The translations under genes were made by a program, and so were the position numbers. The notes beneath the pieces are model-generated. The model ran no database searches. It worked only from the letters and a program-made list of their open reading frames with translations, and was not told the DNA's origin. From positions 1 to 19,919 of the forward strand of contig CAZXDS010000044.1 in NCBI GenBank assembly GCA_964639525.1: DNA of 19,919 nt, given 5' to 3'. Positions 1 to 7,059 of this stretch are shown here, one piece after another (position 1 is the stretch's first letter; each line of letters starts with the position of its first letter). Origin of the DNA: CAZXDS01 sp964639525 (GTDB lineage: Bacteria; Bacteroidota; Ignavibacteria; Ignavibacteriales; Melioribacteraceae).

Positions 1-91
1 TTATCCATCGTAGTTTAAGAACATTTTTCATACTTAAAGAAAGTGCAACTAATACCGAACCTGCGTAACCCACAAATGTGTACCATTCCAT
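1..91 (-). CDS. YgjV-like inner membrane protein, 5' fragment
   Basis: An open frame runs from an ATG at 91 off the left edge of the window, giving 30 complete codons. A good ribosome binding site (AGGAG, 101-105) lies 9 bases upstream of the ATG. The visible N-terminus reads MEWYTFVGYAGSVLVALSLS, followed by MKNVLKLRWI. This pattern of a Gly-Tyr helix, a small-residue helix and then MKN..KLRW resembles the start of YgjV-type (PQ-loop-like) inner membrane proteins. The family assignment is from memory of that pattern and only one membrane segment is visible. No stop codon is seen, so the rest of the gene lies outside the window. It has the same orientation as the three-gene operon upstream of it but is separated by 295 bases, so it probably has its own promoter. 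Confidence 0.6.
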   Translation of the reverse strand, partial: MEWYTFVGYAGSVLVALSLSMKNVLKLRWI

Positions 92-386
92 TTGTTTTAT
101 CTCCTAAATTTTTACTTTATTAAAGTAATCAAAACTGAAATTCAATGTGTTTGAAAATATTCGAAAATCTATTCTTTTTGAAAATTGACTTTAATACATG
201 AAAATAGAGGGAAAAACTGTTTCTCAATTTAAATATTAATAAATTAGATTTAATATCTTACTGTGAATATTCGTGTGTTATCCGGAAGAACATTAAAACA
301 GGTGTTCTTGAAAACTTGCATTCTGAATCTTGTATCTCAATTTTATGTAAAATTTAATTACCTCTTCAATTTAACCGAACTTGCTA
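92..386. promoter_or_regulatory. Intergenic region upstream of the YgjV-like gene, with a near-perfect palindrome
   Basis: This 295-base AT-rich gap lies between the end of the nucleotidyltransferase gene and the YgjV-like start. It holds the ribosome binding site of the latter (101-105) and a 17-base palindrome at 112-128, with arms TTACTTTA and TAAAGTAA around one unpaired base, just upstream of that site. The palindrome could be an operator or part of a leader hairpin, but AT-rich DNA makes such sequences common. No convincing sigma-70 promoter, terminator with U-tract or RNA gene was recognised in the remainder. Confidence 0.3.
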
Positions 387-1118
387 CTATTTCATATCAA
401 TCACTTCAACAGCAGCTTTTTTAAAATCCTCAACAAAGTCAATTTCCAAACATTTTAATTTCCCTACCGAAACAGGAAATATTTTCGCATTTCCATCAAT
501 CATCCTTTGAAAAGCAGCTTCGTAAAAAATATTATCGAGCTTTTCATCAAGTATCATTTTATCCAAAATATTAAACAAATCATTTAGAAAACTTGTACTA
601 AACTTTTCAATCCCGATTGATTCACCAATTGCAGTATTGATATTAACTTCTTTGCTTATTTCAGAAATTGAGTTATCCGGATTTAATGTGATTTTAATTT
701 CTTCTTCGCTTAATTTTTCAGTTGATTTTACGGCAAGACAATTTTCATATTCGGAATTGATAAGCAATTTTACAATTCGACTATCAAAAACAATATCGCT
801 GTCAAGAAGTAGTACATCGTTATTTAATACGGCGTCTTTTGTCATCCATAAAGAATAAATATTATTTGTTGAGTTATAGCGTTCATTATAAATAAATTTG
901 ACTTTCAGGTCAGGATAGTTTTCCAAGACAAAATTCTCAATTTTCTCTTTTAAGTAACCGGTTACAATTACTATTTCTGTAACTGAATTTTTAATCAGAT
1001 TCCCAATTGTTCTTTTAAGAATTGATTTTTCGCCAACATTTAAAAGACACTTTGGAGTATGTTCAGTAAGTGGGCGTAAGCGAGAAGCAATGCCTGCCGC
1101 CAAAATTATTCCTATCAT
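387..1118 (-). CDS. LicC-like nucleotidyltransferase (probable CTP:phospho-amino-alcohol cytidylyltransferase)
   Basis: This 243-residue protein has the nucleotidyltransferase fold. Residues 6-26 carry the nucleotide-binding signature LAAG...RL.P.T...PKCLL. Residues 106-109 are the metal-binding DSDI. NIYSLW at 86-91 is the pattern seen in LicC-type phosphocholine cytidylyltransferases, and EIDFVEDF lies near the C-terminus. Enzymes of this group transfer CMP or another NMP from a nucleotide triphosphate to a phosphorylated sugar or amino alcohol. Its ATG overlaps the stop of the CDP-alcohol phosphatidyltransferase gene by 4 bases, so the two are translationally coupled and probably consecutive in one pathway: this enzyme would make the CDP-activated head group the membrane enzyme uses. 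Likely substrates are ethanolamine phosphate, choline phosphate or a related compound; inositol phosphate or a sugar phosphate cannot be excluded. The fold is secure, the substrate is inferred. Confidence 0.82.
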   Translation of the reverse strand: MIGIILAAGIASRLRPLTEHTPKCLLNVGEKSILKRTIGNLIKNSVTEIVIVTGYLKEKIENFVLENYPDLKVKFIYNERYNSTNNIYSLWMTKDAVLNNDVLLLDSDIVFDSRIVKLLINSEYENCLAVKSTEKLSEEEIKITLNPDNSISEISKEVNINTAIGESIGIEKFSTSFLNDLFNILDKMILDEKLDNIFYEAAFQRMIDGNAKIFPVSVGKLKCLEIDFVEDFKKAAVEVIDMK

Positions 1119-2011
1119 GCTGTTACAACTCTTTTAATTTTTTTATTCAATCTTTTCTGAGTTATAGTGATTATCAATAGACAAATATTGAGAATCACAG
1201 CTAATCCCCATAAATAAATATCAATTCTATTAAACAAGGCTGCGAAAATAAAAAATGTCCATTGTGTGGTTGGCCCAAGAAAAGTCCAAAATCGAATTAT
1301 TATTTTGTTCTTTCTTAAGAAATCATCACGATCATATTTGATAGGTTGGGTTTTACTGCTTTTTGAAGAAAAAGAAAACTGGAGTGCACAATACCAAAAA
1401 TAAATTTTGAACAAGCCTTTGCTAAGCCAATGACCTTTTTCTTTTTTAAGCTCTTCAAATTCCAACTTATAAACATGGAGACTTTCACCAAGCAGTAGAT
1501 CTCTATTAAGAGCATAATCCAAATAACGGTTGCGGTAATAATCCAAAGCCATTGATTGTGCAATGTTACTCATTCCCGCTGCGATAGTAAGTATCCAATA
1601 GAACAAAGGGTTATCAGTGTAATTTGCAAACCCGATTCCTATGGCAATATAAACTGAAACTCCTGCAATATAGTCGCCAAAACCGTCAATAATGCGGCCA
1701 AGGTTAGACCCGTTTTTTTTCAATCTCGCAAGCTGTCCGTCAGCACAATCAAAAATATTATATAACATAAAAAGAAGTGCTCCAACTATAAAAGCGAGTG
1801 AAGTTCCAAAAGAAAAAATAATTCCTCCCAAAACAGAAAACACAATTGCCATTTCTGTAATCTGATTTGGTGTAATATTCGTGCCGTAAATGGCTTTAAC
1901 CAATAAAAATGCCAATGGTCTAAAATAGATGAGGTCAAATATTTCTTCGACCTCAACCATTTTGAGTGAACTTTTGTATTCACTAAACCAGCGATTAAGC
2001 ACTATAAACAC
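1115..2011 (-). CDS. CDP-alcohol phosphatidyltransferase family membrane enzyme
   Basis: This 298-residue integral membrane protein carries a complete CDP-alcohol phosphotransferase motif, D-x2-D-G-x2-A-R-x8-G-x3-D-x3-D, at D88, D91, G92, A95, R96, G105, D109 and D113. The aspartates bind the two metal ions and act in catalysis. The family joins a CDP-activated group to an alcohol with release of CMP, making phospholipids in the inner membrane. TPNQIT at 48-53 before the first long hydrophobic segment is also typical. Further hydrophobic segments lie around 53-85, 115-150 and 240-290, with a long charged stretch around 170-235 between them. The start overlaps the upstream PLP-enzyme gene by 17 bases and the end overlaps the nucleotidyltransferase by 4, so the three form one transcript. 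With a dedicated cytidylyltransferase next door, an ethanolamine- or choline-phosphotransferase-like role is favoured over phosphatidylglycerophosphate or phosphatidylserine synthase. A start inside the overlap, at M18, is possible. Confidence 0.88.
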   Translation of the reverse strand: MFIVLNRWFSEYKSSLKMVEVEEIFDLIYFRPLAFLLVKAIYGTNITPNQITEMAIVFSVLGGIIFSFGTSLAFIVGALLFMLYNIFDCADGQLARLKKNGSNLGRIIDGFGDYIAGVSVYIAIGIGFANYTDNPLFYWILTIAAGMSNIAQSMALDYYRNRYLDYALNRDLLLGESLHVYKLEFEELKKEKGHWLSKGLFKIYFWYCALQFSFSSKSSKTQPIKYDRDDFLRKNKIIIRFWTFLGPTTQWTFFIFAALFNRIDIYLWGLAVILNICLLIITITQKRLNKKIKRVVTA

Positions 2012-3041
2012 TCATAAATTCTTTTATGGAATCGAGTAGAAGTTGGTTCTGTTCTTGTGTTCCGAGAGTAATACGAAGATGATGATTCAACACCGGTTCA
2101 TTCATAAACTTTATAATAATATTTCGGTCGGTCAAATATTTTTTCAGTGGTTCTTTTATTTGAACATCAATTTCAACAAGAAGAAAATTAGCATACGATT
2201 TGAAAACATTAAATCCGTCAAGAGCATTTAGCTCAACGGAAAACATTGTTTTATCCGCTTCCATTTTACTTGTAATGTCTCTATAATATTCAGGCGATTC
2301 AAGAGCGGCTAATGCAAGTCTATCAGAAAGCCTGTGAAACCCAAGATAACGATGAGAATATTTAATTAATTTTTTCAAACCCTCTCCCGCAAGTCCGTAA
2401 CCAATTCGTGCACCTGCAAGAGCATAATATTTAGAAAATGTTCTCAGTACCAAAATATTAGGATATTTTTTTATGTATTTTTTAATTTCTTCATCAGTAT
2501 TTAAATTGAAATAAAGGTATGCTTCGTCTAAAACCACTACAGCTTCGGAAGTGTTATCCAAAATCTTTTCCAATTGATCAATTTCAATTTTATTTCCGGT
2601 CGGGTTATTGGGTGTGCTTATAAAAACAACTTTTGGTTTTTCTTTATTGTAAATATCAAGCAAAACATCAATGTCATATTCAAAACTATCTTTACCTTTT
2701 ACCAAAGGATATTCAACATTTACACCGCCAACTTCATCCGCAATAGCTTGATAATACCACCACGAATAAGACGGAATAAGAAGCTTTTCACCTTCACCAA
2801 GATAGCATTGAATTGTTTGCTTTAGCAAATCTTCAGCACCATAACCGAGCAAAACTCTCTCTTCCGGAATGCCAAAAGTATAGGCAAGTTTTTGAGAAAG
2901 GTTGCTTTTTACTCCTTTATTAAATGTCCGTGAATAATAACTGAGTTTTGTAAAATCAGCATTTTTTAAAACATCGTAACACGCAGGAGCAGGTCCATAA
3001 TTATTTTCATTTCTATCTAAGTAAATTATTGTGTTTCCCAT
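1995..3041 (-). CDS. PLP-dependent aminotransferase/decarboxylase of the HisC/CobD family
   Basis: This 348-residue fold-type I PLP enzyme opens with LDRNENNYGPAP (8-19), the substrate-binding N-terminal motif of histidinol-phosphate aminotransferase and threonine-phosphate decarboxylase. PNNPTG (144-149) and DEAY (172-175) contact the cofactor. SK at 203-204 gives the Schiff-base lysine, followed by GARIGYG, and the C-terminal RITLGT holds the arginine that binds the carboxylate or phosphate of the substrate. On sequence alone it could be HisC. However, no other histidine gene is near, and it heads an operon with a cytidylyltransferase and a CDP-alcohol phosphatidyltransferase. HisC-like enzymes are known that decarboxylate serine or threonine phosphate or aminate dihydroxyacetone phosphate, and these products are head-group precursors. 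I infer a phosphoserine decarboxylase-like or related role. The ATG follows a clear ribosome binding site (AGAAGGAATTT). The gene faces a divergent DUF2721 gene. Confidence 0.8.
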   Translation of the reverse strand: MGNTIIYLDRNENNYGPAPACYDVLKNADFTKLSYYSRTFNKGVKSNLSQKLAYTFGIPEERVLLGYGAEDLLKQTIQCYLGEGEKLLIPSYSWWYYQAIADEVGGVNVEYPLVKGKDSFEYDIDVLLDIYNKEKPKVVFISTPNNPTGNKIEIDQLEKILDNTSEAVVVLDEAYLYFNLNTDEEIKKYIKKYPNILVLRTFSKYYALAGARIGYGLAGEGLKKLIKYSHRYLGFHRLSDRLALAALESPEYYRDITSKMEADKTMFSVELNALDGFNVFKSYANFLLVEIDVQIKEPLKKYLTDRNIIIKFMNEPVLNHHLRITLGTQEQNQLLLDSIKEFMSVYSA

Positions 3042-3203
3042 AAATTCCTTCTAATAATTAAAATCATAAAATTATAAAGTAACAATTATACGAAAAATCT
3101 TAATGGATTTGTATAAAATGTTACAATAAAATTACAATTATCTTGCTATATTGTTCTATCTCAAAAAATTTAATTATCGAATAAAAAATTATTTAAAACT
3201 ATA
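3042..3203. promoter_or_regulatory. Divergent promoter region
   Basis: These 162 bases separate two divergent genes and must carry promoters for both the leftward head-group operon and the rightward DUF2721 gene. The sequence is very AT-rich, with several TATAAT-like hexamers, for example TTATAAT read leftward near 3073-3079, so no single promoter can be assigned with confidence. No strong inverted repeat was seen. Confidence 0.3.
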
Positions 3204-3605
3204 ATGACAAACAATGAACTTTGGCTTATGCCGCTGATACTTCTTCCGGGGATAGCATTGCTTATTTTATCCACCTCAACGCGTTATTCCAGAATACACG
3301 ACGAACTTCACCATTTGCTTCATTCTTCGGATAAAGCGAAAAATATTTCCGGTAACATCTTAATACAGCGGGCTGTATTATTCAGAAATTCATTAATTTT
3401 GCTTTATTTTTGTGTTGTTGTGTTTGCTATTACTGCACTGTGCGGTGGCGTTATGAGCACTTTGGGCATTCAAAATAACATTATTTTAATAGCTTTGTTT
3501 CTTGTAGGGATTGTCAGTCTTATTATTGCTTCTGTTTTTTTAGTAAAAGAAACTTTTCTCTCTTTAGAGATAATTAAAAAGCATGAAGCTGAGTTAAACA
3601 AATGA
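3204..3605 (+). CDS. DUF2721-like membrane protein
   Basis: This 133-residue protein has three clear membrane segments, at about 6-26, 62-83 and 92-114. The first is followed by the charged, histidine-containing loop TRYSRIHDELHHLL, and RNS precedes the second. This three-helix layout, with a hydrophilic loop containing R.. and a helical C-terminal tail, resembles the DUF2721 family, whose function is unknown. The family call rests on layout and general pattern. It stands alone, with 140 bases before bamD and a divergent promoter region behind it. Nothing in it suggests an enzyme. Confidence 0.6.
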   Translation: MTNNELWLMPLILLPGIALLILSTSTRYSRIHDELHHLLHSSDKAKNISGNILIQRAVLFRNSLILLYFCVVVFAITALCGGVMSTLGIQNNIILIALFLVGIVSLIIASVFLVKETFLSLEIIKKHEAELNK

Positions 3606-3745
3606 ATTATTATTACACCTGAAAAGTGCTTTCAAAAACTTTGTTATTTATAAATGAGCGTTTTTGTTTCGGGGAACATTTTTACATTTGAATGGTTTTT
3701 TTATTTGTGTATTTTTAAAATTACTTTTAACATAAATTAGACCCA

Positions 3746-4492
3746 ATGAAAAAAATAGCAATAATTATTCTCGCATCTTTATTATTAAGTAGTTGCTCAA
3801 GCAGCGTTGACGTAACAACACTTTCTCCAGATGAGTTTTTGCAATACGCAATATCCTTATACAATAATGAAGATTACGAAGAAGCAACAAATGAGTTTCA
3901 GGCAATTTTACTGCAATACCCTGCCAGCCCCGTAAACGATGACGCACAATATTATCTTGGAATGACATATTTCCAGAGACATCAGTATATTCTCGCGGCA
4001 TATGAATTTAGCAAATTAATAAAAGATATTCCAACAAGTACATTTGTTGGCGATGCACAATATATGCTTGCCGACTCATACTATGAACTTTCACCGCCAT
4101 ATCAAATAGATCAAGCATACACAAAAAAGGCAATTGAGGAATTTCAGGCATTTATTGATTTTTTCCCGAAGGATAAAAGAGTAACGGATGTTGAAAAGAA
4201 AATTCAGGAAATGAATTTTAAACTCGCCGAAAAAGAGTATAATTCTGCTCGCATATATGAAAAAATGGGCTATAATAATGCTGCAATAATTTATTATACT
4301 GCCGTTGCAAACACATATCACGACACTGAATTTGCACCAAAAGCTCTTTACCAAAAAATTAAACTTCTTATTTTAAAACAAAAAAATCAGGATGCAATGG
4401 ATAGCATGCAAACATTTCTGAACCGCTACCCTGATAATGAAAATGCTACTGAAATTCAAAAGCTTTATCTTGATTATTCAAAGGCAAATTAA
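3746..4492 (+). CDS. bamD: BamD-like outer membrane assembly lipoprotein
   Basis: The 248-residue protein starts with a lipoprotein signal peptide ending in LLLSSC, so Cys17 is the likely lipidated residue. The rest is a set of tetratricopeptide-type helical repeats beginning around residue 28 (EFLQYAISLYNNEDYEEA, then DDAQYYLGMTYFQ and GDAQYMLADSYYE), the arrangement and length of BamD/YfiO. In the BAM complex, BamD sits on the inner face of the outer membrane, binds BamA and receives beta-barrel precursors. The gene is followed after 7 bases by a thioesterase gene and then by two secreted-protein genes, so it probably heads an operon. No strong ribosome binding site precedes the ATG, though the start is fixed by the signal peptide. 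A generic TPR lipoprotein is the main alternative. Confidence 0.85.
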   Translation: MKKIAIIILASLLLSSCSSSVDVTTLSPDEFLQYAISLYNNEDYEEATNEFQAILLQYPASPVNDDAQYYLGMTYFQRHQYILAAYEFSKLIKDIPTSTFVGDAQYMLADSYYELSPPYQIDQAYTKKAIEEFQAFIDFFPKDKRVTDVEKKIQEMNFKLAEKEYNSARIYEKMGYNNAAIIYYTAVANTYHDTEFAPKALYQKIKLLILKQKNQDAMDSMQTFLNRYPDNENATEIQKLYLDYSKAN

Positions 4493-4499
4493 CATTAAT

Positions 4500-4976
4500 A
4501 TGAAAAAAAAGAAAAAAGTTAGTAATTCAATTATTACAATGACCGAATTGGTTTTACCGCAACATACAAACCAACTTGGGAACTTACTTGGTGGACAATT
4601 GATGCACTGGATTGATATTTGTGCCGCCCTTTCTGCGTCAAAACATTCGGAACGAGTTTGCGTTACTGCTTCTGTGGACAATATAGATTTTCTGCATCCT
4701 ATAAAATTAGGATATGTTGTTACGCTTTTAGCCTCTGTAAACAGAGCATACAGAACATCAATGGAAGTTGGAGTAAAAGTTTTTAGCGAATCCCTTCTCG
4801 AAGGGAAAAGAATACACGCTAATACGGCTTATCTTACTTTTGTATCGGTTGATGAAAACTTAAAACCCGTAGAAACATTTGAAATCATACCGGAAACTGA
4901 AGATGAAAAAAGACGATATGAAAAAGCTCTGCAAAGACGGCAGCTACGACTTGAAGCACGTAACAATATTGGGTAA
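4500..4976 (+). CDS. Hotdog-fold acyl-CoA thioesterase (YciA/ACOT type)
   Basis: The 158-residue protein contains HTNQLGNLLGGQLMHWID near residues 22-37, the signature of the YciA/BACH acyl-CoA thioesterases: an Asn-x-x-Gly, a GG pair, and an Asp on the central hotdog helix. DNIDFLHPIKLGYVV and ANTAYLTFVSVD further on are the usual beta strands of the fold. It hydrolyses acyl-CoA to free acid and CoA in the cytosol. I chose the ATG at 4500 instead of one at 4437, because the family begins close to the lysine-rich MKKKKKVSN and the earlier start would overlap bamD by 56 bases. It lies 7 bases after bamD and its 3' end runs into the next gene. The C-terminal tail, rich in Arg, Glu and Gln, is normal for the group. 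Confidence 0.88.
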   Translation: MKKKKKVSNSIITMTELVLPQHTNQLGNLLGGQLMHWIDICAALSASKHSERVCVTASVDNIDFLHPIKLGYVVTLLASVNRAYRTSMEVGVKVFSESLLEGKRIHANTAYLTFVSVDENLKPVETFEIIPETEDEKRRYEKALQRRQLRLEARNNIG

Positions 4977-7059
4977 ATTTTTATTTGTTTATTTCATAAC
5001 TATCTCAATATCGTTATCTCAAGTAAAAATTAATGGCTTTGGCAGGCTTAACAATTATCCTACATTTCAGCATTACACAAATATTTATCAAACTGATTTT
5101 AACAGAGATTCTTTCCCGGATGTAATTCTTTTTAACAGCGAAAATAATAATGTTGTTACTCACGCATCAACAAGCAACAGTTCTTTTAACGAACCAAAAA
5201 ATAAATTCTTTTTCTTTCCGATAACAGACATAGCTAATTTTAAAAATGAAGCCAAGAAAGAACCGATACAAATTTTTGTTTCACGAAAAGAAAGGCTTGC
5301 CGGTCTCGTTTCCTTTACAAAAAACGGAACATTAAAATTACTTAATATTATCAGATTTACTTCATACCCATCTAAAGTAATTTCTGCAGACTTGAACAAC
5401 GATGGGAAAAATGAAGCTCTTGTTTTTGGCAAAACTTTTGCAGGACTTTCATTGCTTTTTGAAGATAATTCCTTTTTGCACGATACTTCTATAACCCAAC
5501 ATGGCTCATATTCCGATGCCGATTTTATAAATCTTGATTACGATAATTACACTGACATTGTTGCAATTAATATGCTGAATAATTCAATCAATTTTTTTTA
5601 CAATAACGGAAATAATATTTTCCAAAATGAACGGCAAATTGAATTCCGGAATCCCATTTCAAATTTACAAACTGTTGATTTTAACAATGATTCTTATAGT
5701 GATTTGATATTTACTTCGGGAAATTCTTTTAATGTCCTACTTGGGGATTCGGTTAGTTCTTTTATTAAAAGCCGAACAATTACCGTTAATGATGGAATTT
5801 CTAAATTTATTGTCGGTGATTTTAATTCGGATAAATTGAACGATTTAGTTTATATTAACGGAAACAAAGATAACATTCATATACTTTTCGGACTCACTGA
5901 TTCAATTTTTACTAAACCTATATTGCTTTATAAAAATAATAATTTAACGGAATTGCAATTTTATGAAAGCAAAAAAAACAGCGGGCTATTTTGCTTATCA
6001 GCCGATGGGAACTTATGTGAAATTTCAAATAATTCAGCGTTACTCGATTCATTTGGACTTGCGTTTACCGGAAAACCGGGGAAACTTTTGGTGAACAAAC
6101 CATTAACAAAAAATAATTATCAATTATCTTTTATTGATAATTATGACCTTTCATTTAAGACTTTTCTTGGAACAGGAACAACATTTAGTAGCATCAATAA
6201 AACTCCAATATCAGAATTATTTTCAAATATTGTTATTTCAAACAATGGCAAAAACACGGTTTTTTTTAAAAAAAACAATAGGCTGATTGAACTATTACAA
6301 ACCAAGAATGATAGTTCAAAGCTAAAGCAAATATACACTGCTTACCCAATAATGGATGTAAATTTCATTTCCTCGGAAGGCCAAAATTTTCCGGTTATTG
6401 CAGCGGTTACATCTAACAATGATTCTACCGGTGTATCATTTCTTGATTCAAATGATATTCAATTTACAAAATCAAATTTTCTTAATTTGGGTTCCGGCAT
6501 TATTGATGCGAAAATATATCGAAGTAATAATCTTGAGGTATTTTATTGGAAATCTTATACGGATACTTTAATATATATCAGAAAAAATTTACAGTTAGGA
6601 AATAGCAATGTAATTTATAAAGAAAAAATACAAACCGATTCAGTCGGAAATATTTCAACGAAAGTAAAATTGTACAATAATGAATCTTCTCAGGCTGCAA
6701 AACCAATCTCAATTATTCAGCAAAAAGATAAATTTAAAATTTTAATTGTTGAAAAGGGAAAAATGCAAATAGTTAACCTTGCAAAGGAGCGATTAGGAAA
6801 CAAAATTAATAGCATTGAAAATGTTAAATATTTTTATGATAATAAGTTGAAGCAAAAATCATTTTTTATCCTTACTAATAATTCCACTGCTATTTTTAAG
6901 TTAGATGTAGATAAAAATTTTAAATTACAATCTCTTTCTAAATACATTGAATCAGAGAAAGTGTATGATTATCTTGTAACAAAGTTATTCGGTATTTTCA
7001 ATTATGTCGTTTACACTTCAAAAGCTGATAATTATATTAAATTTTTGAGAATTAAATGA
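4918..7059 (+). CDS. Secreted FG-GAP/VCBS repeat beta-propeller protein
   Basis: A large exported protein of about 713 residues with no recognisable catalytic motif. After a hydrophobic signal segment (GKFLFVYFITISISLSQ) it carries at least five calcium-binding-like D-x-[ND]-x-D repeats: DFNRDSFPD (60-68), DLNNDGKNE (158-166), DYDNYTD (207-213), DFNNDSYSD (254-262) and DFNSDKLND (301-309). Their spacing is about 48 residues, with one degenerate copy apparently between the first and second, as in FG-GAP/VCBS beta-propellers. The C-terminal half has no clear repeats. The start is uncertain. An ATG at 4879 would overlap the thioesterase by 98 bases. The ATG at 4918 used here gives an unusually long N-terminal region before the signal helix. 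A TTG at 4969 would give a compact signal peptide and only an 8-base overlap. It overlaps the next gene by 4 bases, so the two are probably made together. Likely a binding or scaffold protein at the cell surface. Confidence 0.78.
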   Translation: MKKLCKDGSYDLKHVTILGKFLFVYFITISISLSQVKINGFGRLNNYPTFQHYTNIYQTDFNRDSFPDVILFNSENNNVVTHASTSNSSFNEPKNKFFFFPITDIANFKNEAKKEPIQIFVSRKERLAGLVSFTKNGTLKLLNIIRFTSYPSKVISADLNNDGKNEALVFGKTFAGLSLLFEDNSFLHDTSITQHGSYSDADFINLDYDNYTDIVAINMLNNSINFFYNNGNNIFQNERQIEFRNPISNLQTVDFNNDSYSDLIFTSGNSFNVLLGDSVSSFIKSRTITVNDGISKFIVGDFNSDKLNDLVYINGNKDNIHILFGLTDSIFTKPILLYKNNNLTELQFYESKKNSGLFCLSADGNLCEISNNSALLDSFGLAFTGKPGKLLVNKPLTKNNYQLSFIDNYDLSFKTFLGTGTTFSSINKTPISELFSNIVISNNGKNTVFFKKNNRLIELLQTKNDSSKLKQIYTAYPIMDVNFISSEGQNFPVIAAVTSNNDSTGVSFLDSNDIQFTKSNFLNLGSGIIDAKIYRSNNLEVFYWKSYTDTLIYIRKNLQLGNSNVIYKEKIQTDSVGNISTKVKLYNNESSQAAKPISIIQQKDKFKILIVEKGKMQIVNLAKERLGNKINSIENVKYFYDNKLKQKSFFILTNNSTAIFKLDVDKNFKLQSLSKYIESEKVYDYLVTKLFGIFNYVVYTSKADNYIKFLRIK

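Noticed and set aside
387..3041. Phosphonolipid or phosphonate synthesis operon
   Set aside because: A PEP mutase and phosphonopyruvate decarboxylase would be expected and neither is in the window; a phosphate-ester head group fits better.
4437..4499. Earlier in-frame ATG at 4437 for the thioesterase, overlapping bamD
   Set aside because: It adds 21 residues that do not fit the family and would overlap bamD by 56 bases; the ATG at 4500 gives the usual start.
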